This document shows positions 52,420 to 62,179 of a stretch of 64,000 nt of DNA, one piece after another. The notes beneath the pieces were generated by a model. The model did no database searches, was not told the DNA's origin, and saw only the letters and a list, made by a program, of their open reading frames with translations. The position numbers and the translations under genes were made by a program. Numbering within the stretch: the first letter of the stretch is position 1; every line of letters starts with the position of its first letter. The DNA is from Companilactobacillus halodurans (GTDB taxonomy: Bacteria; Bacillota; Bacilli; Lactobacillales; Lactobacillaceae), in the NCBI RefSeq assembly GCF_009600985.1, contig NZ_VDFP01000004.1, forward strand, positions 1 through 64,000, read 5' to 3'.

Positions 52420-53322
52420 TTATTTTTTGCTTTCAACGTCGTGGCCACCAAATTCATTTCGTAAAGCTGCAACAACTTTACCTGTGAATGTATCATCTTC
52501 AAGAGATCGATAACGCATCATCAATGATGCTGCAATAACTGGTGTAGGAACTTGTAATTTGAGAGCTTCTTCTAAAGTCCATTTGCCCTCGCCTGAAGAG
52601 TGCATCACACCCTTAATTTCGTCCAACTTAGGATCTTTTGAAAATGCTGATTGAGTTAACTCCATTAACCAGCCCCGGATAACTGATCCATGTTCCCAAA
52701 CTTTTGCAACAGCTTCATTGTCATAATCAAATTGACTATGCTCTAAAACATCGAAACCTTCAGCAATAGCTTGCATCATTCCATATTCGATACCATTATG
52801 GACCATCTTGAGATAGTGGCCGCTACCAGCTCTTCCAGTATACAAGTATCCATCAGTTTGAGCAATTCCTTTGAAAATAGGTTCGATATATTCAAAAGTT
52901 TTTTCATCGTCGCCACCAATCATGAAATTGCCATCACGATTAGCTCCACTCATTCCTCCAGAAGTTCCTACATCAAAGAACTTGATTTTTTGAGCTTTGA
53001 GAATTTCATTGTGTCGCAATGAATCTTGATAATATGAATTCCCACCGTCAATGACGATATCATCTGGATCAAGCATCTCGCTTAATGTGTCAATTGTTGA
53101 ATTAGTAGCTTCTCCAGCGGGTAGCATTACCCAAACGATTCGTGGAGCATCTAAAGTCTTAATTGCATCTGACAAATTGTCTTTAACGCTTGCCCCCAAA
53201 GTTGAAGCATCATTTCTAGCTCCATCGCTTAAATCAAATGCTACGACCTTATTACCATTACGAATCAAATTCTCGGTCAAGTTGATTCCCATCTTGCCGA
53301 GTCCAATCATTGCTAATTTCAA
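52420..53322 (-). CDS. gnd: 6-phosphogluconate dehydrogenase, short decarboxylating form
   Basis: The 300-residue protein is the short (YqeC/GndA-like) form: GLGKMGINL for NAD(P), DGGNSYYQDS, FFDVGTSGGMSGAN and GHYLKMVHNGIEYGMMQA with the active-site Lys and His. It oxidises 6-phosphogluconate to ribulose-5-phosphate and CO2. The start is TTG at 53322, with AGGAGG eight bases before; an ATG four codons on is too far from it. TATAAT lies upstream at 53358-53363. Confidence 0.92.
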   Translation of the reverse strand: MKLAMIGLGKMGINLTENLIRNGNKVVAFDLSDGARNDASTLGASVKDNLSDAIKTLDAPRIVWVMLPAGEATNSTIDTLSEMLDPDDIVIDGGNSYYQDSLRHNEILKAQKIKFFDVGTSGGMSGANRDGNFMIGGDDEKTFEYIEPIFKGIAQTDGYLYTGRAGSGHYLKMVHNGIEYGMMQAIAEGFDVLEHSQFDYDNEAVAKVWEHGSVIRGWLMELTQSAFSKDPKLDEIKGVMHSSGEGKWTLEEALKLQVPTPVIAASLMMRYRSLEDDTFTGKVVAALRNEFGGHDVESKK

Positions 53323-53357
53323 AATTAATCCTCCTAAGTTGTTATCACCAAGGATTA

Positions 53358-53363
53358 ATTATA
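53358..53363 (-). promoter_or_regulatory. -10 element of gnd
   Basis: TATAAT on minus about 35 bases before the gnd start. The -35 would fall in the preceding terminator; its sequence is not convincing. Confidence 0.5.
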
Positions 53364-53365
53364 CA

Positions 53366-53404
53366 TAAAAAAGCCGCCCCAAAATGAACATTTTGGTACG
53401 ACCC
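53366..53404 (-). terminator. Terminator of the HTH/coiled-coil gene
   Basis: CCAAAATG (53379-53386) pairs with CATTTTGG (53389-53396), extended by GTCG/CGGC, with six U after on minus. Confidence 0.85.
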
Positions 53405-53444
53405 GATTGCTTGAAAGGTTGATATCATAAGGTTAATTGGCTGA

Positions 53445-54008
53445 CTAGCCCATAAATCTATTCCACCAGTGACCCTTTTTATCATCACTGACTTTTTCAT
53501 TGATACGTTCTTTGATAGTTTCATTTTTAGAAGAATCAGTATTTTCAACTTTTTCTTTAGCTTGTTGCTTTAGGGTATCTAATTCAACTTGCAATTGTTC
53601 TTTTGACTTTTGAGCATCAGTTAATTCTTGTTGGAGCTCCTTAATTGTCAATTCACGCTTCTTATTTTCTGATTCTAATTTGGCGACCGCTGTTTGCAAT
53701 TCTTCAAGTTTTTTTTCGTCAGAATTTGTTTCAGTAGGTTTCTTTACATCCGCAACTGGATAAATCTGGGCGGCAGATGTTTCCAAAGTCATTTTAGGTC
53801 CATGACTTAATTTGACCATTTCTTTGAAGTCTTCAATGTTTTTTTGAGTATATAGGCGATTATTTTGACTGTTGCGTTCGAAATATTTGCTATTCTCAGT
53901 AGTTCTTTCGACTATCAAAGAGTACTTGCGTAACGTGGCTACACTGATTCCTAAATCTTTAGCAGCTTGTGCAGGAGTTAATAAATTGTTCGTTTTTACT
54001 TTACTCAA
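53445..54008 (-). CDS. HTH and coiled-coil protein (RacA/DUF3967-like)
   Basis: The 187-residue protein has a MerR-like DNA-binding region in residues about 8-60 (LTPAQAAKDLGISVATLRKY), a long heptad coiled coil from about 100 to 155, and an unusual C-terminal basic-aromatic tip KKGHWWNRFMG. The plan is like RacA and plasmid-type accessory proteins, in which the coil makes dimers and the tip may touch the membrane. The role is not known. It is a single gene with a terminator. Confidence 0.75.
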   Translation of the reverse strand: MSKVKTNNLLTPAQAAKDLGISVATLRKYSLIVERTTENSKYFERNSQNNRLYTQKNIEDFKEMVKLSHGPKMTLETSAAQIYPVADVKKPTETNSDEKKLEELQTAVAKLESENKKRELTIKELQQELTDAQKSKEQLQVELDTLKQQAKEKVENTDSSKNETIKERINEKVSDDKKGHWWNRFMG

Positions 54009-54194
54009 AAGGATTCCCCCATGGTTGTTTCATTCTCTTCATTATAAAAATAATAATTGTGAAGTTCAACTACAAAATCGTAGCGCCCCAAATTAAAACT
54101 GTCCTAGCTATATTTTAACCGTTAAGTTAGATATACTAAAGGTGTAAAAATAAATTATTTACTTTTTCATAATACAGCTGTTTTTCCATTGGTG

Positions 54195-54200
54195 TATAAT
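54195..54200 (+). promoter_or_regulatory. -10 element of the CNNM/CorC gene
   Basis: TATAAT preceded by TG. Its position rules out the TTG at 54189 as a start and supports 54234. Confidence 0.6.
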
Positions 54201-54233
54201 TCGTCTTACAAGAAAAAAAGGGGAAATAATATA

Positions 54234-55619
54234 TTGTCAAGTTCTTCAATCACAACAAACTTTATTATCATACTGATAACCTTTATCTTTGCTTTCTTCT
54301 TTGTTGCAGCCGAATTTGCCTTGGTGCAAACAAGACCCAGTCAACTCGAAGATGCAATTCAAAAGGGAACCGGTAATACAAAAAAACTAAAACGTGCTCT
54401 AATGATGGTCAATAACCTTAACGAGTACTTATCGACAACACAAGTTGGTACTAGTATCGCTGGTATCATTTTAGGTTGGATCGGTGAAAGTACAATTGAA
54501 TATCTACTAGTTGAAGTTATGGGATTTGCTCATATTGCAGCTAATAGCGGTGGCCTGCATGCCATCAGTTCAATCGTTGGTGTTTTGTTACTAACATATT
54601 TAGAAGTTGTTTTGACAGAAATCGTTCCAAAGAACATTTCTATCGATATGCCGATGAAGATGCTTATGCTAGTTGTTTCGCCACTACGATTCTTCCACGT
54701 GGCCGTTTATCCATTCGTTTGGTTACTAAATGTTTCTGCTTCTGGAATTGTGAGATTGCTGGGAATGAAACCAGCTGATTCAGAAAATGAGGTTTTCTCA
54801 CAATCAGAAATCCTTCGACTTTCTAAATCATCTATCAAGGGTGGCGATATGGAGCCTGATGATGTTATCTTCATGCAACGAGCCTTTGAATTAAATGATA
54901 AAACTGCTAAAGACATCATGGTTGATCGAACAAGTCTTTACGTCGTCGACATCACTGACAAAGTCAAAGATGTTATCAAAGATTACTTGCAACAAGGATT
55001 TTCAAGATTCCCTGTCGTAGCTGAAAATGATAAAGATAAAATTCTCGGCTATGTTTACGCTTATGATATTGTTCGTCAAAACCAAGTTGATGGAGACATT
55101 GGCATCAGCCGCGTTCTAAGATCTGTCAACACTGTTCCTGAGACAATGCCTATTCAAGACATCCTTTCAAAAATGATTAAGAAGCAAACGCCAATCGTCG
55201 TAGTTGTCGATGAATATGGTGGTACTAGTGGTATCGTCACTGATAAAGATATCTATGAAGAATTGTTCGGAACAGTTAAAGATGAAATCGATGATGTTTC
55301 TGATGAATATATCGTTAAAAACGATGACGGCTCATACAACGTCTCTGGTAAAACTACCTTATATGATTTCGAACGTTACTTCAAAATCGACATCACCGAG
55401 TTTCAAAAGTCCGATATTATTACTGTCGGTGGCTATCTAATCGAGAAATACCCTAACCTACAAAAGGGATCAAAATTCGATATGAACAACTTCCACTTTG
55501 AAGTTGCCGAATTCGACCACGGTTTCGTTAACTGGTTCAAAGTTACAGTTGATAAAGTTTCAATTACTAAACAAGATAATCTCGCATCACTAACTGATGT
55601 AGATGATTTAAAAGACTAA
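54234..55619 (+). CDS. CNNM/CorC-family transporter (hemolysin C-like)
   Basis: Start TTG 54234 (461 residues) fits AGGGG ten bases upstream; the earlier TTG at 54189 lies before the likely transcription start. Three to four helices with the DUF21 motif (AAEFALVQTRPSQLE) lead, then two CBS domains (RFPVVAE, TPIVVVVDEYGGTSGIVTDKDI) and a CorC_HlyC transporter-associated domain. Members export magnesium or cobalt or resist their toxicity. Single-gene unit with a strong terminator. Confidence 0.88.
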   Translation: MSSSSITTNFIIILITFIFAFFFVAAEFALVQTRPSQLEDAIQKGTGNTKKLKRALMMVNNLNEYLSTTQVGTSIAGIILGWIGESTIEYLLVEVMGFAHIAANSGGLHAISSIVGVLLLTYLEVVLTEIVPKNISIDMPMKMLMLVVSPLRFFHVAVYPFVWLLNVSASGIVRLLGMKPADSENEVFSQSEILRLSKSSIKGGDMEPDDVIFMQRAFELNDKTAKDIMVDRTSLYVVDITDKVKDVIKDYLQQGFSRFPVVAENDKDKILGYVYAYDIVRQNQVDGDIGISRVLRSVNTVPETMPIQDILSKMIKKQTPIVVVVDEYGGTSGIVTDKDIYEELFGTVKDEIDDVSDEYIVKNDDGSYNVSGKTTLYDFERYFKIDITEFQKSDIITVGGYLIEKYPNLQKGSKFDMNNFHFEVAEFDHGFVNWFKVTVDKVSITKQDNLASLTDVDDLKD

Positions 55620-55628
55620 CTCAATTAC

Positions 55629-55676
55629 AAAAGGCGAATCAAGACACATAAATTGTGTTTTGATTCGCCTTTTTTG
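55629..55676. terminator. Bidirectional terminator
   Basis: AAGGCGAATCAA pairs with TTGATTCGCCTT, with ACAC/GTGT inside and U runs on both strands. It stands between the CorC-type gene and the large membrane protein gene. Confidence 0.9.
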
Positions 55677-55678
55677 AT

Positions 55679-57382
55679 TTACTTACTTTTCTTTAATCCT
55701 TCGATTTTACTGAAGTCGACAAGATTTAATTTCTTGATAAAGAGCGTAGCTGCAATTATTAGCAAAGCTAAGAATGAAATTCTGCGACTAATCCGTTGCG
55801 TGACAGTTTCAAAGTAGTCAACTACCACTTTACCTTTTCCATTGACTGTCACTTGGGCCAAATTATTATTCTTATTATCCATCTTTAAGTCCGACACGTT
55901 TCCCTTGGACTGGGTAGATTGGAATCCATAATAGCCGATGATTGGCAAATCGACTTTGGCATTTTTAGCGTTCTTGAAGTCGAAGCTCAAGCGTGTGCCA
56001 TATTGTTTAAAGTTAGTAATTTTAACTTTTCCAGACTGACTTTGTGGTTTATGAGCCGTCTTTTCGAGTTCACTGACGTTAGTTCCAGTTGGTAAGTATT
56101 CCTTTCCAGCACCAATGCTAAAAGGCTCCATTTGGTTGTATTTTGCCTGTGAGACTAATTGTGTCGAATTACCATTGACCAAATTATACCCAGAGGCAAC
56201 TGTAATCATAAATACCGCACAAACTAGGATTCCTTTAGCAAATTTGCCTTTAAAAATCCCTAAAGGATCAGCAGCAATAAAGATTGCCAAAAGAATTGAA
56301 ATAAGCATATCTAAACGCCAAGGATATTGAATCACTTTTAAAGGCGTGTAATTAACGATAATCCAAGGAAAGATCTTGGTACTGCATAAAAACATGACAG
56401 CACCGATAATTGAAAAATGCTTAACTGCCTTATTTTTGATTTTGGTTGTCGAAACTAAAACTACCAAAGCGGCCAACAATAAGACGATACCAATATTTGG
56501 TTGCCCAATGTCGCCATTCAGACTCCAAGTAATTGCATTTGACATTGATAGAGCTCCCGCTGGCAAAGCAACCTTTGACTGCGTCAACATGAAATGCGTA
56601 TGAAGCAATTGTTCAATCATCGGCAAAAAATATGAAGCACTTAAAAGCATTGAGCATAACGTTGCCCATAAGAGCGACAACAAGCGTCTAGGATGAACTT
56701 TTAATTCTGGAATCTGACAACAAGCAACTATCACAATTAAGATAGCAACTAAAATTGGCGAAATAGCGTGAGAATAAATAATTGTCGTCATCCCTGCCGT
56801 CAAATAGAGCCATTTTTTATTATCCCCATAAAAAATTTCATAAATACCTAACACAGCGATTGGCAAGAAGACGAAAGCTCCCAATTCACCTATATCGTGC
56901 CGAAATGCTAAATCATGCAAACGATAAGCAGACAAAGTGTAAACGAAACTAAAAACTAAACTGTTCCAATATTTCTTTTGAATCTTGTAAAAACAAAGAA
57001 ACGATACACCAAATGTCAAAAAATTCAATAAAACATAATAAACCATCAAAGTTTGGGCACTAGTTAATCCCAACAAGCGTAAAAATGCCGCTGGATAGAG
57101 CAGAAAATCAGAATAAAAGACATTGACGATATAACCAAAGCCTTTCATAAACGTCATATTAACGATAGGAAAAAACTGATGACGTTGAATGGAATGATAC
57201 AATCCTTCGATTCGCATCATGTGGAAACGATCATCACTAGTTCCAAGGTAAGCCCAAATTTTACCATCATAAAATTGTGTCTGATAGATTGCTAAGAAGC
57301 TGACCACCAAAAAAAGCACGATAGTGAAAATTATTATCGCAAGTTTTTTACTTTTTCTATTTTTAAAAATACTTAATTCCAT
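55679..57382 (-). CDS. Large polytopic membrane protein, probably GT-C-like
   Basis: The 567-residue protein has about 12 to 13 hydrophobic segments, an early loop DDRFHMMRIEGLYHS and a soluble C-terminal stretch of about 120 residues before a last helix. The layout fits GT-C or YfhO-type glycosyltransferases that act on lipid-linked sugars, and it is of the kind labelled PTPS-related membrane protein in lactic acid bacteria. The catalytic Asp is a guess (DDRFH). It may add a sugar to teichoic acid. Confidence 0.6.
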   Translation of the reverse strand: MELSIFKNRKSKKLAIIIFTIVLFLVVSFLAIYQTQFYDGKIWAYLGTSDDRFHMMRIEGLYHSIQRHQFFPIVNMTFMKGFGYIVNVFYSDFLLYPAAFLRLLGLTSAQTLMVYYVLLNFLTFGVSFLCFYKIQKKYWNSLVFSFVYTLSAYRLHDLAFRHDIGELGAFVFLPIAVLGIYEIFYGDNKKWLYLTAGMTTIIYSHAISPILVAILIVIVACCQIPELKVHPRRLLSLLWATLCSMLLSASYFLPMIEQLLHTHFMLTQSKVALPAGALSMSNAITWSLNGDIGQPNIGIVLLLAALVVLVSTTKIKNKAVKHFSIIGAVMFLCSTKIFPWIIVNYTPLKVIQYPWRLDMLISILLAIFIAADPLGIFKGKFAKGILVCAVFMITVASGYNLVNGNSTQLVSQAKYNQMEPFSIGAGKEYLPTGTNVSELEKTAHKPQSQSGKVKITNFKQYGTRLSFDFKNAKNAKVDLPIIGYYGFQSTQSKGNVSDLKMDNKNNNLAQVTVNGKGKVVVDYFETVTQRISRRISFLALLIIAATLFIKKLNLVDFSKIEGLKKSK

Positions 57383-57558
57383 AATATAACCTTTCCATGA
57401 AATGTTTGTAACAGCACATGCTGCACCGCCTATTCACAGAAACAGAATACTCTATAAATTTAACTTTTTTAAGAAGATTGCACTGATTTCAATAATTAAT
57501 ATCATATAAATATATACTCTAGAATAATCAATGATAAATCGAGAAAAATTTCCTTAAT

Positions 57559-57612
57559 CAAAAAAAGATGCCCCTTAACCATCAATTTATTGACGATTAA
57601 GAGACATCTTAT
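57559..57612 (-). terminator. Terminator after the HesB-like gene
   Basis: AAGATG and CATCTT with CTTAA/TTAAG, TCAAT/ATTGA inside make a long stem with U run on minus. Confidence 0.85.
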
Positions 57613-57633
57613 TTATTACAATTTTTTTACTAA

Positions 57634-57993
57634 TTAAGCTTTCACTTGGTCATAGTCGATGATGTTAACGCTCTTGTCGATTAATTCCTTAGCATTAGAA
57701 AAGACCAACAATTGTGTTTTAGGATCAACTTTTAGAGTTAAGCCATCATCAAGAAAATCTTTGGCACTATCTTTGAAATAGATTTTGCCCAAGCTGCTAT
57801 CCAATTGAACTGAATAGTCAGAAAGATCTTCATTACTGTCAACAGCAATAACACGGAACTTTGTTATCAAGGCACAGTCACCCTCATTGGAAAAACGACC
57901 GAACCCATCATCAAGGTCCAAAAGAAGTTTCTTTCCTGCATCAACATACTTTTGTAACTTGTCCTTTGCTTGTTCACTCACTTTTATTTCCAT
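57634..57993 (-). CDS. HesB/IscA-like iron-sulfur biogenesis family protein
   Basis: Start at 57993 (MEIKVSEQAKDKL, 119 residues) fits GAGGTG seven bases upstream; the longer TTG-started frame is less likely because it begins inside the upstream stop. The fold is HesB-like, with one central Cys (GDCALITKF) rather than the three of IscA. Such short lactic acid bacterial members have unknown roles. Co-transcribed with the membrane gene before it. Confidence 0.7.
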   Translation of the reverse strand: MEIKVSEQAKDKLQKYVDAGKKLLLDLDDGFGRFSNEGDCALITKFRVIAVDSNEDLSDYSVQLDSSLGKIYFKDSAKDFLDDGLTLKVDPKTQLLVFSNAKELIDKSVNIIDYDQVKA

Positions 57994-58004
57994 AGATATG
58001 CACC

Positions 58005-58820
58005 TCAATATTTATATTTCATGGTACTTCCCCAATCCAAAATACTTACGATAAAGACCATAAATATAATGGAAACATAACTGAGGAAAATTCCATTAAG
58101 GACATTGTATAATACATCCCTAGTATTGTAATCTATATTGCTCACAATTAAATCTTGCAATGGATAATACGTGCAGCCAAGCAACAAAAATAACAGAATT
58201 GACGTGCAAATGCCGACAGTTCCAATATGATGCATAAATAACATATTCGATCTAACTTTGACTCGTAAACGAATCGCCAAGAGAACAAAGATTGCTCCAG
58301 CGACGATGATGCCCATTTTTATCAAACGTTTGATTGTCTGAATCTTAACAATTACCTGTTCAATCGGTCCTAAATCATTATCGACGATTTGGTTCATAAT
58401 GCTTTCGTTGCTATTAATAACTGTGTCAATTTCACTATCGATATCCAGTCCGTAACGACTAGCCTCGTTTTTCATTTTGCTGCTGATAGTAGCCAAAATA
58501 GTACTGCCAATCGTTAATTTGGGATCATCATTGTAAACTTCATTCACAGAAGTATTGATAATCTTTTTTACATCTTGATTCGTCAAATCGACTGAAGAAA
58601 GGTTACTCGAAATTGAATAACTGTTTACCAATCTGCCCAATCGTTGATTTGTATAATTTTTGATTAAAGTAACATTTGTTTCACTGCTAACGACTTTTTT
58701 TACATAATTGCTATTCAAAACTGTCGAAAGCGTAATGCCCAAAAACACGATTACCATTAAACATATCGACAACAAAATCAAGGTAAAACCGTGTCTGTTA
58801 TACGACAATGACTTACTCAT
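58005..58820 (-). CDS. Membrane protein of unknown function
   Basis: The 271-residue protein has one N-terminal helix (about 12-35), an extracellular stretch of about 120 residues rich in Ser/Asn and Ile, then three helices near 165-270. I recognise no domain. It lies between the HAD phosphatase (five bases) and the HesB-like gene (overlap or close), so all three are one unit. Possibly an envelope stress sensor, which is a guess only. Confidence 0.7.
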   Translation of the reverse strand: MSKSLSYNRHGFTLILLSICLMVIVFLGITLSTVLNSNYVKKVVSSETNVTLIKNYTNQRLGRLVNSYSISSNLSSVDLTNQDVKKIINTSVNEVYNDDPKLTIGSTILATISSKMKNEASRYGLDIDSEIDTVINSNESIMNQIVDNDLGPIEQVIVKIQTIKRLIKMGIIVAGAIFVLLAIRLRVKVRSNMLFMHHIGTVGICTSILLFLLLGCTYYPLQDLIVSNIDYNTRDVLYNVLNGIFLSYVSIIFMVFIVSILDWGSTMKYKY

Positions 58821-58825
58821 AATTA

Positions 58826-59488
58826 TTACTTCTCCATAGCTAGTTTAGCAATTTCTTGTGGTTTATTAACGATCCATTCTGATTTTGCCGACTTTAATTC
58901 CGCAAAATCTCCAAAGCCATAAGTTACGCCAATGGCTTTCAAATTATTCTTATGTGCCCCCACAATATCACTGCTACGATCCCCAACCATAACAAGATTA
59001 TTAGTGTTCAACTCAACTGAAGTTTTATCGATTCCGTAAGAAATTACGTCTTCTTTTAAAGAACGGACTGATTCATCTTCAGCAGCGCCAAACACATGTC
59101 TAACATATTTTTTCATATCTAATTGATCAATGATTTTCTTTGCAAAAATCTCTGGTTTAGAAGTCGCAATAAAGATTTCTTTATCAGCTGCCTTTAAGGA
59201 CTCCATCATATCATAAACGCCATCAAAAACGCTGTACTCTTCCCAGCCTTCTTCTTGATAATATTCTCTAAAAGCATTTATACTTTGTGTAATAAAAGGA
59301 TCATCTGCCGCCACATGGTCGTACTTTTGGAGAGATGCACCAATCGTTGGTCCAATATAAGAGTGCAATGTGGCATCATCGTGTGGAACGTATCCCAAAG
59401 TATGCTTGTACATATACTTTAAACTCTTCATGATACCAATTTCGGAGTTAATGATAGTTCCATCTAAATCAAAAAATAAATTGTTCAA
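58826..59488 (-). CDS. HAD-family phosphatase (phosphoglycolate phosphatase-like)
   Basis: The 220-residue protein has FFDLDGTIINSE (motif I), FIATSKP (motif II), a Lys in SKPEIFAKKI and VMVGDRSSDIVGA (motif III/IV). With its cap domain between, it is of the Gph/PgmB-like subfamily. It dephosphorylates a small metabolite. The start is TTG at 59488 with AAGGA ten bases upstream. It is the first gene of a three-gene unit. Confidence 0.85.
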   Translation of the reverse strand: MNNLFFDLDGTIINSEIGIMKSLKYMYKHTLGYVPHDDATLHSYIGPTIGASLQKYDHVAADDPFITQSINAFREYYQEEGWEEYSVFDGVYDMMESLKAADKEIFIATSKPEIFAKKIIDQLDMKKYVRHVFGAAEDESVRSLKEDVISYGIDKTSVELNTNNLVMVGDRSSDIVGAHKNNLKAIGVTYGFGDFAELKSAKSEWIVNKPQEIAKLAMEK

Positions 59489-59575
59489 ATTAAATTCATC
59501 CTTTTATGTTAAATTTAAGTTATGTAAAGAGTATATAGCATTCAATAGAAAATAACTAACAGTCGCAGGTAGAGT

Positions 59576-61909
59576 ATGGTAAAAATCAAACGACCTGAAA
59601 AATATACTGATCTCGATTCAGGATTGACTCAAAAGCAAGTTAATTCTCAGGTACAAAAGGGCCTTATAAACGTTCAAGTTAAAAAGTTATCCCGGCCAAT
59701 ACCAAGAATTTTGGCTGATAATTTATTCACACTATTCAATCTTTTAAACTTAGTAATTGCAATCCTCATCTTTTGGACAGGCTCATATCGTAACCTGTTC
59801 TTCTTAGGACCAGTGATTGCCAATATTATTATCGGAAGTTATCAAGAAATTCGTGCCAAAATCACCGTTGATAAAATTAGTCTGGTTTCTTCGGCAAATT
59901 TTGATGTCACGCGAGATAGCCAAGTGAAAAATGTTGATATCTCTGACTTAGTAGAAGACGACATCGTTTTGATAAAACGTGGCGATACTATTCCCGCTGA
60001 TGGAATAGTACGTTATTCAAATGGTCTCCAAACTAATGAATCAAGCATCACTGGTGAAGCTGACACTATTAGTAAAACTAAAGATGACGAAGTATTCTCA
60101 GGTAGTTTTGCCATTGCTGGACAAGCTAAAATTCAACTAACTCAAGTAGGCCATGAAAGTTTTGTTTCTAAACTATCATCGGCCGTTGGTAAAGAAAAGC
60201 GTTCTGTCAGTGTCTTGATGAAAATCATCAATAATATTATTAAGATTTTAACATACACTATCATCCCTATCGGACTAATGTTGTTTTTCCGTTCCTATCT
60301 AAAAAACGGCAATATCGCAAAATCAATTCTAGGAACTTCCGCTTCAGTTATTGGGATGATTCCCGAAGGGTTGGTCTTATTGACCGCCGTGGCTTTAGCA
60401 ACTGGTGCTTACAATTTATCAAAGCGTCAAATCCTCGTTCGTTCTTTGAATGCCATTGAAACCTTAGCTCGAGTCGATACGCTTTGCTTAGATAAGACCG
60501 GAACCATTACCACCGGCAAGTTGACTGTTAAAAAAATTCTGACTTACCAAACATCCAAAGAAAAAGTTTTAGCCATCGCCCAAAAAATCGTTGATGTAAC
60601 AAAAGAAACTAATGCCACTGCTCAAGCAGTCTTGGCCTTAAAATCAAAACCACTTGAAAAAGAAATCAAGGAAGTCATTCCTTTTTCTTCAGAAACAAAG
60701 TATTCAGGATTCGTTGATACAAATGGTGTCCGTTATTTAATGGGTGCTCCCGAATTCATTATTAAAGAACCAACAAACGAAACTAAAGAAACATTAGAAA
60801 AAGCTGCCCAAAAGGGGTTTAGAATTATCGCCATCTTAAAAGAAAAACCTCAACAAGAGATTTTAGGGATGTTGCTGATTTCCGATGAAGTCAGAGAAAA
60901 TGCTCCCTCGACTTTTGAGTACCTCAAGAACCAAGGAATCGATTTAAAAATCATCTCGGGTGATAATCCAGTAACAGTCGCAAACGTCGCCAAACAGGCT
61001 GGTATCGCCTCAGGACATGACTATATCGACATGAACCAGCTTGGCGATGAAGTCGACTATCGTGATTTAGTTAAAAAATATAAAATTTTTGGTCGAGTTC
61101 GTCCCAGCCAAAAAGCTACTTTGATTCAAGCCATGCAAGATAATGGTCTGACTGTGGGTATGACTGGCGATGGAGTCAACGATGTCTTAGCAATGCGTCA
61201 ATCTGATTGTAGCGTGGCAATTGCTGGTGAAAGTGATGCTGCAGAGGCTTCAGCTGATTTCGTCTTATTGAATCGCAATTTTGATTCAATGATCTTCATG
61301 CTCAATGAAGGACGTCGAGTTATCAATAATGTTGAAAGAGTTGCTTCTTTGTTCTTAATTAAAACGATTTATTCAGTTGTTCTTTCAATTCTCTTCATAA
61401 TATTAGGAACCGGCTATCCTTTCCAGCCTTCTCAATTAACGCCTATCAACGCTTTGACAGTTGGAATTCCAACCTTCTTACTAGCTTTAGAGCCAAACTA
61501 TACGCCACCAGCTGGTCGTTTTATGAGAAATGTCATGGAAATTGCTCTACCAGCAGCAATCTGCAATATTTTATTTATCGTAGCTATTTCAATTCTAGGC
61601 AATCACTTTAACTTTTCTTATGAGACAACTTCGACGCTTTCGGTCTTCACGATTGGGATCATCGGTTATTATGCTTTAATTTCCATCAGCAATCCGCTCT
61701 ACAATCGCAAGAAGATTATGATTGGAATTTCCTTTGCTTTGTTTATCGTCACTTTCATTTTTAGTGAAAAAGCCTTTGGTTTACAGAGCATTCTCAATTT
61801 AAACTACACTTATCTATACATTGCCATCTTCTTAATTGCTTGGCCGCTCTTCATGTTCATGCGTGAGGTTCTAGGTCGGCGGGTCTTTTCAAAAATCAAT
61901 TGGAAGTAA
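59576..61909 (+). CDS. P-type ATPase of the CtpE/IIA type
   Basis: The 777-residue protein has the P-type marks TGEADTIS (actuator), IGMIPEGLVLLTAVALATG (M4), LDKTGTIT (phosphorylation) and TGDGVNDVLAMRQSD (hinge). About ten helices are visible. The M4 PEGL variant is like the CtpE calcium-uptake group of Firmicutes and actinobacteria, so calcium or a related cation is likely. It begins close to the divergent HAD unit. A shared terminator follows. Confidence 0.87.
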   Translation: MVKIKRPEKYTDLDSGLTQKQVNSQVQKGLINVQVKKLSRPIPRILADNLFTLFNLLNLVIAILIFWTGSYRNLFFLGPVIANIIIGSYQEIRAKITVDKISLVSSANFDVTRDSQVKNVDISDLVEDDIVLIKRGDTIPADGIVRYSNGLQTNESSITGEADTISKTKDDEVFSGSFAIAGQAKIQLTQVGHESFVSKLSSAVGKEKRSVSVLMKIINNIIKILTYTIIPIGLMLFFRSYLKNGNIAKSILGTSASVIGMIPEGLVLLTAVALATGAYNLSKRQILVRSLNAIETLARVDTLCLDKTGTITTGKLTVKKILTYQTSKEKVLAIAQKIVDVTKETNATAQAVLALKSKPLEKEIKEVIPFSSETKYSGFVDTNGVRYLMGAPEFIIKEPTNETKETLEKAAQKGFRIIAILKEKPQQEILGMLLISDEVRENAPSTFEYLKNQGIDLKIISGDNPVTVANVAKQAGIASGHDYIDMNQLGDEVDYRDLVKKYKIFGRVRPSQKATLIQAMQDNGLTVGMTGDGVNDVLAMRQSDCSVAIAGESDAAEASADFVLLNRNFDSMIFMLNEGRRVINNVERVASLFLIKTIYSVVLSILFIILGTGYPFQPSQLTPINALTVGIPTFLLALEPNYTPPAGRFMRNVMEIALPAAICNILFIVAISILGNHFNFSYETTSTLSVFTIGIIGYYALISISNPLYNRKKIMIGISFALFIVTFIFSEKAFGLQSILNLNYTYLYIAIFLIAWPLFMFMREVLGRRVFSKINWK

Positions 61910-61911
61910 GA

Positions 61912-61955
61912 CAAAAGCCATTTTCCACAAATTACGTGGGGAACGGCTTTTTTTA
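61912..61955. terminator. Bidirectional terminator
   Basis: AAAAGCC pairs with GGCTTTT, with CCAC/GTGG inside; T runs on both strands. Confidence 0.85.
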
Positions 61956-62117
61956 ACGACTAACTTTCATAATTAATGAAATAACATAAATAAAAATAAT
62001 TAGGACAATCGCATAAATAATACTTTTCAAAACCGCCCCAATTGGAAAAGCCGCAACGACGGCGACAATTCCAGCAGCAACAACTGCAGCAAGAATCAAT
62101 TTAATCAGCTGTTTCAT
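61953..62117 (-). CDS. Small membrane protein (54 residues)
   Basis: Start at 62117 (MKQLIKLILAAVVAAG) fits GGAGG seven bases before. Two hydrophobic stretches (about 5-28 and 31-50) suggest two helices. I know no family. It lies after the terminator of the neighbouring small gene, so it has its own promoter, and its stop lies in the shared terminator. Confidence 0.6.
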   Translation of the reverse strand: MKQLIKLILAAVVAAGIVAVVAAFPIGAVLKSIIYAIVLIIFIYVISLIMKVSR

Positions 62118-62179
62118 CCAAATACCTCCAACTACTTCAATCCATCTAATCAAACAAATACTAACATCTAAAATGTGTA

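Noticed and set aside
54189..54234. TTG at 54189 as start of the CorC-type gene
   Set aside because: A TATAAT promoter element at 54195-54200 lies inside that extension, so the codon would not be transcribed.
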